Shown here: positions 1 to 6,105 of the stretch, one piece after another
Layout: every line of letters begins with the position of its first letter
How positions within the stretch are numbered: position 1 is the stretch's first letter
DNA from: an uncultured Collinsella sp.
Lineage (GTDB): Bacteria > Actinomycetota > Coriobacteriia > Coriobacteriales > Coriobacteriaceae
Direction: 5' to 3'
DNA length: 9,595 nucleotides
Assembly: GCA_900551195.1 (NCBI GenBank)
Contig: URVD01000052.1
Location: 1 to 9,595, forward strand
The notes under the pieces: generated by a model
Database searches by the model: none
The model's input: the letters and a program-made list of their open reading frames with translations, nothing else
Told to the model about the DNA's origin: nothing
Program-made: the position numbers and the translations under genes

Positions 1-23
1 TTCGGCATGTGCGAAACGGCTCG

Positions 24-1484
24 TTAGAAACCCTGACCGTTGCCCTGACCCTGACCTTGCTGGCCCAGCAGCTCCTCCAGGTACTGGCGCAGCTGCTCGT
101 CGGTAATACCGCCGTTGCCGGTGTCGGTCGAACTGTCGTCCAGCTGCTGGTTCTGCAGCTCCTCGTCGGAGCCCAGCTCGACGGTGACCTTCTTCTCTTC
201 CTTGCCGCGCATGAGCGTGATCTCGACCTTCTCGCCCACCTCGTGGCTGCGCAGTGCGATGATCAGGCCATCGGCGCTCGTGATCTCGTCGTCGCCCAGC
301 TTGGTGATGACGTCGCCCTCCTGAATGCCGGCCTTGGCGGCAGGACCATCCTCAACGACGCTCGCCACATACGCGCCGCTATCGGTGCTCAACTTGTTGG
401 TGCGGGCGTTAAGCGCATTGACGCTCGAAAGCGTAGCGCCCATGTACGGATGCACCGGCGTCTTACCGTCGATGATCTGGTCGGCAATGTTCTTGGCGTA
501 GTTAACGGGAATAGCAAAGCCCACGCCCGAGCTGGAGCCCGAGTAGCTCTCGATGAGCGAGTTGATACCCACAAGCTCGCCGTTATCGTTAACGAGCGCG
601 CCGCCGGAGTTGCCCGGGTTGATGGCGGCATCGGTCTGGATCATGTTGGCATAGATGGTGTTACCGTTGGCAGAGCTCATGGCCGTGGAGCGATAGAGCG
701 CCGAGACGATACCCGTGGAGACAGACTGCTCGTTGCCGAACGGCGAGCCAATCGCCATGACCCACTCGCCCACGTTGAGCTTGGAGGAGTCACCGATCTC
801 GATCGGCGTGAGCTTGGAGGCGTCTGCGTCCTTGAGCTTGATGACGGCCAGGTCGCTCGAAGCGTCGTTGCCCACGAACTCGGCCTCGTAGGTGGTGCCG
901 TCATCCATGGTCACCACGTACTGGTCATAGCCATCGACCACGTGGTTGTTAGTGAGGATGTGGCCCTCGGTATCGAGCACCACGCCCGAGCCGACGCTGC
1001 CCGAGCTGTCCGACTCGTCGGCAGACTGCGAAAGCGAGCCATTCTGGCTGCCGCTCGAAGTGGCGGTAATGGAAACCACGGAGGGCAACGCCTTGGCAGA
1101 AACGGCCTCGGCCAGCGTGGTGTCCTCGGAATCAATCGTAATCTTTTGCGTCGATGAACCCGAAGCACCCGCCGTCACGGCATTCTTTCCGCCGCCAATG
1201 TTGAGCGTGCCACTCATAATGAGCGCAATGACCAGCAGGGCGCCGCAGGCACAGCCGGCGAGTGCCGTAATAAAGATCGGCAGCTTTTTGGTCTTAGTCT
1301 TGACCACTGTGTGCTTGTTTACAACCTGCTGGCTGCCCAGCGGCTTTCCGGTCTGCGTGTCGTAGGCTTGCACGTAGGGAATGTTGCTGTCGGCAGGCGT
1401 CGACTCCACCTGCACGCGCGGCTGCTGCTGGGTCTCGCCGGCGTTGCCCGCATCCTGGGGACGCTGGGAATCGTACTCGCTCAT
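24..1484 (-). CDS. Membrane-anchored HtrA/DegP-like serine protease with PDZ domain
   Basis: An envelope serine protease of the trypsin-fold HtrA family, expected to degrade or refold damaged exported proteins on the outer face of the membrane. The 486-residue protein has a polar cytoplasmic N-terminus (1-67), one membrane helix (about 68-92), a Ser/Gly-rich linker, a protease domain (about 125-340) and one PDZ domain (about 346-437). The catalytic triad is visible: His181 in TNNHVV, Asp211 in SSDLAVIK and Ser293 in GNSGGAL. The PDZ domain carries GPAAKAGIQEGDVI. The C-terminus ends in a Gln/Gly-rich tail (474-486) of unknown role. I chose the ATG at 1484 because GAAAGGATC lies just upstream; an in-frame ATG at 1523 would run through a hairpin and has no such site. 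The stop is TAA. The family call is near certain; the specific symbol (htrA, degP or pepD) cannot be fixed from sequence alone. Confidence 0.95.
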   Translation of the reverse strand: MSEYDSQRPQDAGNAGETQQQPRVQVESTPADSNIPYVQAYDTQTGKPLGSQQVVNKHTVVKTKTKKLPIFITALAGCACGALLVIALIMSGTLNIGGGKNAVTAGASGSSTQKITIDSEDTTLAEAVSAKALPSVVSITATSSGSQNGSLSQSADESDSSGSVGSGVVLDTEGHILTNNHVVDGYDQYVVTMDDGTTYEAEFVGNDASSDLAVIKLKDADASKLTPIEIGDSSKLNVGEWVMAIGSPFGNEQSVSTGIVSALYRSTAMSSANGNTIYANMIQTDAAINPGNSGGALVNDNGELVGINSLIESYSGSSSGVGFAIPVNYAKNIADQIIDGKTPVHPYMGATLSSVNALNARTNKLSTDSGAYVASVVEDGPAAKAGIQEGDVITKLGDDEITSADGLIIALRSHEVGEKVEITLMRGKEEKKVTVELGSDEELQNQQLDDSSTDTGNGGITDEQLRQYLEELLGQQGQGQGNGQGF

Positions 1485-1500
1485 AGCTGCGATCCTTTCG

Positions 1501-1537
1501 TCAAATAACCAAAGGCCCGCCAAACATGTGGCGGGCC
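1501..1537 (-). terminator. Hairpin with T-rich tail in front of the HtrA gene (terminator or attenuator)
   Basis: GGCCCGCC (1514-1521) and GGCGGGCC (1530-1537) form a perfect 8-bp GC-rich stem with an 8-base loop. Read on the minus strand, the second arm is followed by TTTGGTTATTT, so the polarity fits a minus-strand rho-independent terminator. It could end the three-gene operon that stops at 1656. It lies only about 30 bases before the HtrA start codon, so if HtrA is transcribed from further upstream the hairpin sits in its leader. Confidence 0.55.
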
Positions 1538-1624
1538 ATCATTGTTCACGTTGAGTTGTACCCCAAGCTGGGCAGTCCCGAGCACTAGATGCCAAGATTT
1601 CAGCTTTGCTTAAGTAATGACATG

Positions 1625-1653
1625 CTTATAGCCAATTCGTTTTATGCCGTCAT
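1625..1653 (-). promoter_or_regulatory. Candidate promoter for the HtrA gene
   Basis: On the minus strand ATGACG (1648-1653, four of six matches to TTGACA) and TATAAG (1625-1630, five of six to TATAAT) are separated by exactly 17 bases. It lies just beyond the end of the upstream operon and would give a leader of roughly 130 bases that includes the hairpin at 1514-1537. This is a pattern match only. Confidence 0.35.
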
Positions 1654-1655
1654 GT

Positions 1656-2240
1656 CTATTCGATATAACAGTCGATAGCAAAGCTATATGTTGAATCGTT
1701 AATGAAGTCCGTAATCGTCGCGCCCATGCCTGATCCGCACGTCCACTTATCCTTCTCCGCGTCGTATGGCGTTGGCCCCCACCCCGTTTCATATGATGCT
1801 TCGCCTTCTGCGAAGTAGTTCATCACATATTTATCTTTCTGCATGAGCGCATACCAAGCGTTTGCATACATCACAAGCGGATCGATTTGGACTATCGAGT
1901 ACTTTCCGGAACGAATCTCAATTTCTGTTTTATCGTTATAATAAGCGACTGTGAGCTCAATCTTGGCAAGCAGCGGCAACGTTTCATCTGATTCCCTCTG
2001 GATTGTTATGACATCACCGGCCATAGCGTCGGCAGACACAGTTTTGCTCTCTGGCGTGAAAATAGTCTCTCTGCTTCTTGTTCGCGTTTTTTCATTGCCA
2101 TTTTCATCTCTGACCACCGTGTCGACCACGAGCGTCAATCGCTTCTGAGCGTCCGGCAACTCCACGGCTTCTGCCATCCCGGCTCGCATCAAAATAGGAG
2201 CCCCCGCCATCAGACCTAAGAACTGCTTTCTATCAATCAT
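1656..2240 (-). CDS. Exported protein of unknown family, third gene of the peptidase operon
   Basis: I do not recognise the family. The 194-residue protein starts with an export signal: DRKQFLGL near the N-terminus resembles a twin-arginine motif with Lys in the second position, followed by a short hydrophobic stretch and a plausible cleavage site after AEA (residue 25 or so). The mature part is rich in beta-type segments and aromatics. Two cysteines lie close to the C-terminus (Cys168 and Cys191), a possible disulfide outside the cell. The ATG at 2240 is preceded by AAGGGG, which is encoded by the last codons of the upstream gene, and only 3 bases separate the two genes, so translation is probably coupled. 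Base composition is lower in GC than in HtrA or glnA. The role is unknown; shared transcription suggests it works with the secreted peptidase, perhaps as substrate, inhibitor or partner. Confidence 0.8.
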   Translation of the reverse strand: MIDRKQFLGLMAGAPILMRAGMAEAVELPDAQKRLTLVVDTVVRDENGNEKTRTRSRETIFTPESKTVSADAMAGDVITIQRESDETLPLLAKIELTVAYYNDKTEIEIRSGKYSIVQIDPLVMYANAWYALMQKDKYVMNYFAEGEASYETGWGPTPYDAEKDKWTCGSGMGATITDFINDSTYSFAIDCYIE

Positions 2241-2243
2241 TCT

Positions 2244-2600
2244 TCATTCCCCTTGTCTACTTGATTTGACTTTCTCAGCTGAATGGGGATACAGAACAGT
2301 CCCGTCAAGTTCCTTATCTTCCACAAAAACTAGAATCCATTTATCACCTGCTTTCAACCCTGAGACATATCCGGAACTTGACTTACGGCGCATATCGATT
2401 CTCTTACGGCAACCACTTGGCATAAGCGCCTCAAATTGCCCGTTATGAACATCCGATAGAGCGCGCACCTCGACTGCAACAACCGTGTCGTTTTCTCCCC
2501 CATTAGTCGCCCTTAACAGAAAGAAGCTCGCTGCGGTGAGCAAAGCAAAGGAAAGCACCAATAGGAGCATTGCCCTTCGAATGAACTTGTCGCCGTTCAC
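2244..2600 (-). CDS. Small single-pass membrane protein, second gene of the peptidase operon
   Basis: The family is not recognised. With the GTG start at 2600 the protein has 118 residues: a short positive N-terminus (NGDKFIRRAM), one hydrophobic segment (about residues 11-30) that could be an uncleaved anchor, and a small soluble domain expected outside the cell, with one cysteine (in SGCRKR) and a VSGLKAGDKWILVFVEDKEL stretch resembling a small beta barrel. The start is uncertain. A TTG at 2621 would overlap the peptidase gene by 13 bases but has no ribosome site. The GTG at 2600 lies 8 bases beyond the peptidase stop and has AAGGG about 12 bases upstream. An ATG at 2570 is also possible. 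The tight packing indicates an operon. Function is unknown. Confidence 0.7.
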   Translation of the reverse strand: MNGDKFIRRAMLLLVLSFALLTAASFFLLRATNGGENDTVVAVEVRALSDVHNGQFEALMPSGCRKRIDMRRKSSSGYVSGLKAGDKWILVFVEDKELDGTVLYPHSAEKVKSSRQGE

Positions 2601-2608
2601 GAGTACAA

Positions 2609-3736
2609 TCAACCCTTGCAATATGTGCCATCGTGAGACGTGTAAATTGATACGTCATATGGAAGAAACTGTAGCTGGTTTGTCCATCCATTCCAAACAA
2701 CAAGCAGGTACTTCTTGGCATTCGAGTATGTGTTATGCATTGCCACGTAGCCCACAACTGCCATTGCGTGCCCGCTGCCATTTGACCGGAGCCTTCCAGA
2801 GAAAATACTCAGATTCCCCGAGTCGGTATTCACCCTAAAGGAATCCCATGACGGATACCAAACGAATGACGTCTCAAGCTCCTTGCCTCGTCTTGCACAA
2901 AACTCCTTTAAGGCCGGAGCGGGTTTGTCAGGAGAAGTCTTGCCTTGAGTAAAGTACAGACCAGTCGCTTGATCATATTTCTTTTCTTCTTCTTCCCATG
3001 TCCCCGACAGCCTCCAAAGCTCCGAGTATAAATCGGACAATTTAAGGCGGTTCAAAGTCACATAGTGACTGCTAACTGCAAACATTGCCGAAACAGCGCA
3101 AGCATAAGTCCCCGTTTCTTTGATAACTTCTGTTTGCGTTGGCGTTATTATTCCCGAAACCGTTTTGCTCGCATCAACAACATATCCCTGTTTATACAAA
3201 TCCTTGGCAGATACAAAAACGTCATCGAAATGTTCCGGCGATCCGCTGCGATTGCCTCCCGAGGACAATTTATTTGGTACTTTTTTTCCACTTGCGTCTA
3301 AAACAATGTTTTTATCTAAGTCGGCAACGCCAACAGTTAGCTCGTCAATCTTTAACGCAACGACGTTATCCGAGGATGCGAGGAGTGCAATTTCTTCGCT
3401 TGCACTCTCGATAGGTAAAAGAGCGTTCGGAGCCAAGCAGTATTCGCTGATCCACCAAGATCGCTCTGAATCAAATACGACGTAGCCATAGTTAACGTCA
3501 TCCCGCTTCGCACGAACGATATACCCGATTGATTCCCCATCGGAATTCACCATTTTTACTGGGTCACAAGCGGTCACCGGCTCATCCGATACATCATCAA
3601 AGAAAGCCTGCGCTTGCTCCACAGCTATTTGCGGTGTGACACGGACCAAGTCGTCGTCTCCAAAAACCAACCTTGGAGACATCAGGGCGGCAAGCAACAC
3701 TATGAATCCGACAATCACCTTTCTCGAATAACGCAT
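2609..3736 (-). CDS. Secreted papain-fold cysteine peptidase with N-terminal propeptide (C39/C10-like)
   Basis: A 375-residue exported protein. A Sec signal peptide (1-26, MRYSRK then a hydrophobic core, cleavage near VFG) is followed by a region (about 30-110) resembling the propeptide/inhibitor domain of C10 (streptopain-type) peptidases, with an IAVEQAQAFFDDV helix and GYIVRAKRDD/GYVVFDSERS strands. A papain-like domain fills the C-terminal half. The probable catalytic residues are Cys213 (YACAVSAM), His323 (SGHAMAVVGY) and Asn349 (VVWNGW), in the order and local pattern of C39 and C10 peptidases. The usual Gln six or seven residues before the Cys is not there; those positions are Lys206 and Glu207. 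The start at 3736 is fixed by GGAGG five bases upstream; the in-frame ATG at 3748 lacks a site. First gene of a three-gene minus-strand operon. The natural substrate is unknown; it may be a host, dietary or self protein. Confidence 0.75.
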   Translation of the reverse strand: MRYSRKVIVGFIVLLAALMSPRLVFGDDDLVRVTPQIAVEQAQAFFDDVSDEPVTACDPVKMVNSDGESIGYIVRAKRDDVNYGYVVFDSERSWWISEYCLAPNALLPIESASEEIALLASSDNVVALKIDELTVGVADLDKNIVLDASGKKVPNKLSSGGNRSGSPEHFDDVFVSAKDLYKQGYVVDASKTVSGIITPTQTEVIKETGTYACAVSAMFAVSSHYVTLNRLKLSDLYSELWRLSGTWEEEEKKYDQATGLYFTQGKTSPDKPAPALKEFCARRGKELETSFVWYPSWDSFRVNTDSGNLSIFSGRLRSNGSGHAMAVVGYVAMHNTYSNAKKYLLVVWNGWTNQLQFLPYDVSIYTSHDGTYCKG

Positions 3737-3790
3737 TTCTTCCTCCATCCGTGTAGTAGGGAGATACGGTAACTAGATGATATTTGCTAG

Positions 3791-3840
3791 ATAGTGTTAT
3801 ACGTTTGATATTGTTTTTACTGACACACTTTTAATCGGTG
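3791..3840 (-). promoter_or_regulatory. AT-rich region upstream of the peptidase operon, candidate promoter
   Basis: The stretch between the GlnR-like terminator and the peptidase gene is AT-rich compared with the neighbours and contains a TATAAC (3796-3801 on the minus strand) that could be a -10 element. I find no convincing -35 element at the right distance, so the promoter is inferred mainly from position. Confidence 0.2.
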
Positions 3841-3860
3841 AAAGGTCTTCTTTTCGCCCT

Positions 3861-3897
3861 AAACGAGAAAAGGGTACTGGTGAAATCTCCGGTACCC
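3861..3897 (-). terminator. Rho-independent terminator of the glnA-glnR-like operon
   Basis: GGGTACTGG (3872-3880) and CCGGTACCC (3889-3897) form a 9-bp stem with one G-T pair and an 8-base loop. On the minus strand it is followed by TTTTCTCGTTT. It sits 24 bases after the stop codon of the GlnR-like gene. Confidence 0.8.
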
Positions 3898-3920
3898 TCA
3901 CATTGCCCTCTATTTACTTG

Positions 3921-4583
3921 CTAGTCCTTAAACAGATAACCCACGCCACGGACGGTGGTGATGTGTGCCGCAATCTGCGGGCCCACCTTGGAGCGGATGC
4001 GTCGAATGTGCACGTCGACGGTGCGCGTGCCGCCGCAGTACTCAAAGCCCCACACGCGGTGCAGCAGCACCTCGCGGCTGTAGGCACGGTTGGGGTGCGT
4101 GGCCAAAAAGCTCAGCAGCGAGTACTCCATCAGCGTCAGGTCGATGGGCTCGTTATCGAGCGTCACCTGGTAGGTAGCCAGGTTGATCTCGAGGTTATCG
4201 ATGTTGAGCACATCGTCGGCGGTGACGGTCTCCTCCTCGCCCATCAGGCGCTGCGCACGAGCCTTGAGCTCGTTGGGCGTCGCCGTGGGGCACACAAAGT
4301 CGGCATGCGCGTGATTCGGCAGGCGCAGGGTACCGAGCGCCTCATCGTCGACGATCACCAACATGGGGACACCGCCGCGATCGTCAAGCCACTTGGCAAT
4401 CTGATCGATGCGGTCGCTGCGGATGCCATCGGAATCGAGGATCAGCAGGTCAAAGTCGTGCGCCGCAGTTGGCGAATCGGGGGTGGCCAGACTCACCTCG
4501 ACACCCAGGGTGGTCGTCAAGCTGCGGGCAAACTCGTGGAAGCGCGTCGTGCGCGCCATGAACAGGGCACTCTTTTCGGACAT
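3921..4583 (-). CDS. glnR: GlnR-like orphan OmpR-family transcription regulator
   Basis: A 220-residue DNA-binding regulator of nitrogen genes. The N-terminal half (1-115) is a degenerate receiver: Asp50 (LLILDSDG) occupies the phospho-acceptor position, but the acidic pair after the first strand is missing and the usual Lys-Pro is replaced (VCPTATP). The C-terminal half (about 125-218) is a winged helix with DLTLMEYSLL, the recognition helix GGTRTVDVHIRRIRSKVG and the closing VRGVGYLF. As I recall, actinobacterial GlnR shares GGTRTVDVHVRR and a non-phosphorylated Asp near residue 50. I chose the ATG at 4583 because GGAGG lies five bases upstream; an earlier frame start at 4667 lies inside glnA. 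The gene follows the glutamine synthetase-like gene by 50 bases on the same strand, and no sensor kinase is seen nearby. Family membership is firm; the GlnR assignment is probable, helped by context. Confidence 0.8.
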   Translation of the reverse strand: MSEKSALFMARTTRFHEFARSLTTTLGVEVSLATPDSPTAAHDFDLLILDSDGIRSDRIDQIAKWLDDRGGVPMLVIVDDEALGTLRLPNHAHADFVCPTATPNELKARAQRLMGEEETVTADDVLNIDNLEINLATYQVTLDNEPIDLTLMEYSLLSFLATHPNRAYSREVLLHRVWGFEYCGGTRTVDVHIRRIRSKVGPQIAAHITTVRGVGYLFKD

Positions 4584-4633
4584 ATCGGCCTCCAAAGAAA
4601 TGAGCTCAATCGTACTGGAACAAGCCAGCGCGA

Positions 4634-5971
4634 TTAGGAGTTCGCCAGGTAGTGCTTGATCTCCCATTCGGTGATCGTGGACTCAAACTTATGCCACTCG
4701 TCGCGCTTCTTTTTGAGGAAGAAGCTATGGATGTGCTCGCCGAGGGCATCCTTCATAAACTGCGAGTCCTCAAAGACGTCGAGTGCCTCTTTAAGCGAGC
4801 GCGGCAGCGGCGTATAACCGGCCTCGAGCATCTGGCGGTCGTTGAGCTTGAGCGTCTCGGCCGTGGCCTCGAGCGGGAGCTCCAGCTTGCGCTCGATGCC
4901 GTCGAGACCAGCCGCCAGCGTGACGGCGTTGACCAGATACGGGTTGGCCATGGGATCGGGGCTACGAAGCTCGATGCGCGTGGACAGCTGCTTGCCGGGC
5001 TTGTAGACCGGGATGCGAACCATGCTTGCGCGGTTGCGCAGGCCCCACGTGGCGTACTGCGGCACGGAGTCGCCGCCCGTGGTGATGCGCTTGTACGAGT
5101 TGACGGTGGGGTTGGTGATGGCGCTGATCTCGCGCGCGTGCGCCAAGATACCGGCCATGTAGTGCTTGGCGACGTCGGAGAGATGGTACCTCTCGTCGGC
5201 CTCGCCCCAAAAGACGTTGTTGCCGTCGTGGTCGAACAGCGACTGATGCAAAAACATGGCGCTGCCGTCCTCGCCCGCCAACGGCTTGGGCATAAAGGAA
5301 GCGTGGCAACCGCTCTCGTAGGCCTGCTGCTTAATGATGAGCTTGGCCGTGGTGACGGCGTCGGACATGCTCAGGGCCTCGGCGTGACGCAAGCTCATGC
5401 CGTGCTGCGAGCGGCCGGCGGCGTGGAAGGTGTACTCCACGGGCACGGACATCTTCTCGAGCGTGAGGACCGTGTTGCGACGCAGGTCGCGGGCGGCATC
5501 GCTCACCGAAAGATCGAAGTAGCCCACGTTGTCGAGCGGCTCGGGGGTGTGCTCGTCGGGGAAGTAGTAATACTCCAGCTCGGCACCCACGTTGAGCAGA
5601 TAGCCAGCCTTCTCGGCCTTGCGAAACATGCGGCGCAGGGCGTCGCGCGGGTCGCCGGCGAAGGGCTTGCGATCGGGAGTACACACGTCGCAGAAAACGC
5701 GTGCAACGCCGTTATGGCTCGGGCGCCACGGCAGGATTTGGAAGGTCGAGGCATCGGGGAACGCCAGCATGTCGGCTTCCTCGGGCGTGGCAAAGCCCTC
5801 GATGGCCGAGCCGTCAAAGCCAATACCCTCCTCAAAAGCGACCTCGAGGTCCTCAGGGCTAATGGCAAAGTTCTTGAGGCGGCCGAGAATGTCGACAAAC
5901 CACAGACGCACAAAGCGGATGTCACGCTGCTCTACGGAGCGGAGTACGTAATCGATGTTCTGCTGGTTCAT
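4634..5971 (-). CDS. glnA: Glutamine synthetase type I-like protein with altered metal sites
   Basis: Glutamine synthetase joins glutamate and ammonia with ATP; this 445-residue protein has the length and fold of the GSI-alpha class, without the NLYDLP adenylylation motif. Conserved landmarks are FDGSAIEGF (Asp53), the ExE pair Glu131/Glu133, HASFMPKP, NPTVNSYKR, Arg314/Arg319 in LRNRASMVRIP, and TRIELRSPDPMANPY (Glu334, Arg336). Several usual catalytic positions differ. The segment normally reading HHEV...GQxE is FHAAGRSQHG here (183-191), removing two metal-1 glutamates. The metal-2 His of GSGMHCH is Phe240. The flap Glu is replaced by Asp301. The Arg62 used for feedback inhibition in Bacillus aligns with Thr62. 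Start: ATG at 5971 with GGGGAG four bases upstream; stop TAA. It heads an operon with the GlnR-like gene. It may be a divergent synthetase, a related ligase or a regulatory homologue. Confidence 0.88.
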   Translation of the reverse strand: MNQQNIDYVLRSVEQRDIRFVRLWFVDILGRLKNFAISPEDLEVAFEEGIGFDGSAIEGFATPEEADMLAFPDASTFQILPWRPSHNGVARVFCDVCTPDRKPFAGDPRDALRRMFRKAEKAGYLLNVGAELEYYYFPDEHTPEPLDNVGYFDLSVSDAARDLRRNTVLTLEKMSVPVEYTFHAAGRSQHGMSLRHAEALSMSDAVTTAKLIIKQQAYESGCHASFMPKPLAGEDGSAMFLHQSLFDHDGNNVFWGEADERYHLSDVAKHYMAGILAHAREISAITNPTVNSYKRITTGGDSVPQYATWGLRNRASMVRIPVYKPGKQLSTRIELRSPDPMANPYLVNAVTLAAGLDGIERKLELPLEATAETLKLNDRQMLEAGYTPLPRSLKEALDVFEDSQFMKDALGEHIHSFFLKKKRDEWHKFESTITEWEIKHYLANS

Positions 5972-6006
5972 GTCGCTCCCCTTTCTTTCGGGCGGGTTTC
6001 GACTGG

Positions 6007-6052
6007 TCTATATCGCAGATACTATCGCAGAAAAATGTTTCCGCAGGGTTAA
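6007..6052 (-). promoter_or_regulatory. glnA leader with candidate GlnR box and -10 element
   Basis: On the minus strand TTAAC (6048-6052), six bases, then GAAAC (6037-6041) matches the GlnR half-site gTnAC-n6-GaAAC described in Streptomyces and Mycobacterium, with one mismatch at the first base. Only one of the two tandem a-b units of the full box is present. TATAGA (6007-6012) lies 24 bases downstream as a possible -10, with no good -35, as expected for an activator-dependent promoter. The site is in front of the gene pair that encodes the likely GlnR itself. Confidence 0.45.
6011..6031. repeat. 9-bp direct repeat in the glnA promoter region
   Basis: TATCGCAGA occurs at 6011-6019 and again at 6023-6031, separated by three bases, so the period is 12. 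It lies between the candidate GlnR box and the glnA start. It may be a protein-binding site or chance. Confidence 0.5.
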
Positions 6053-6105
6053 AGCGTATCAAGCGCTCAAAAAACGTGTGCGAACAGGCAGTTGCGAACG
6101 AGTAG

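Noticed and set aside
9..1157. Long open frame on the plus strand, antisense to the HtrA gene
   Set aside because: A by-product of GC-rich codon use; the translation is a low-complexity Leu/Val/Gly/Arg sequence without motifs, while the minus strand has a full catalytic triad.
4652..6052. Long open frame on the plus strand, antisense to the glutamine synthetase-like gene (466 codons)
   Set aside because: It mirrors the codon bias of the real gene, has no recognisable domain and no ribosome site; the minus-strand protein has clear family motifs.
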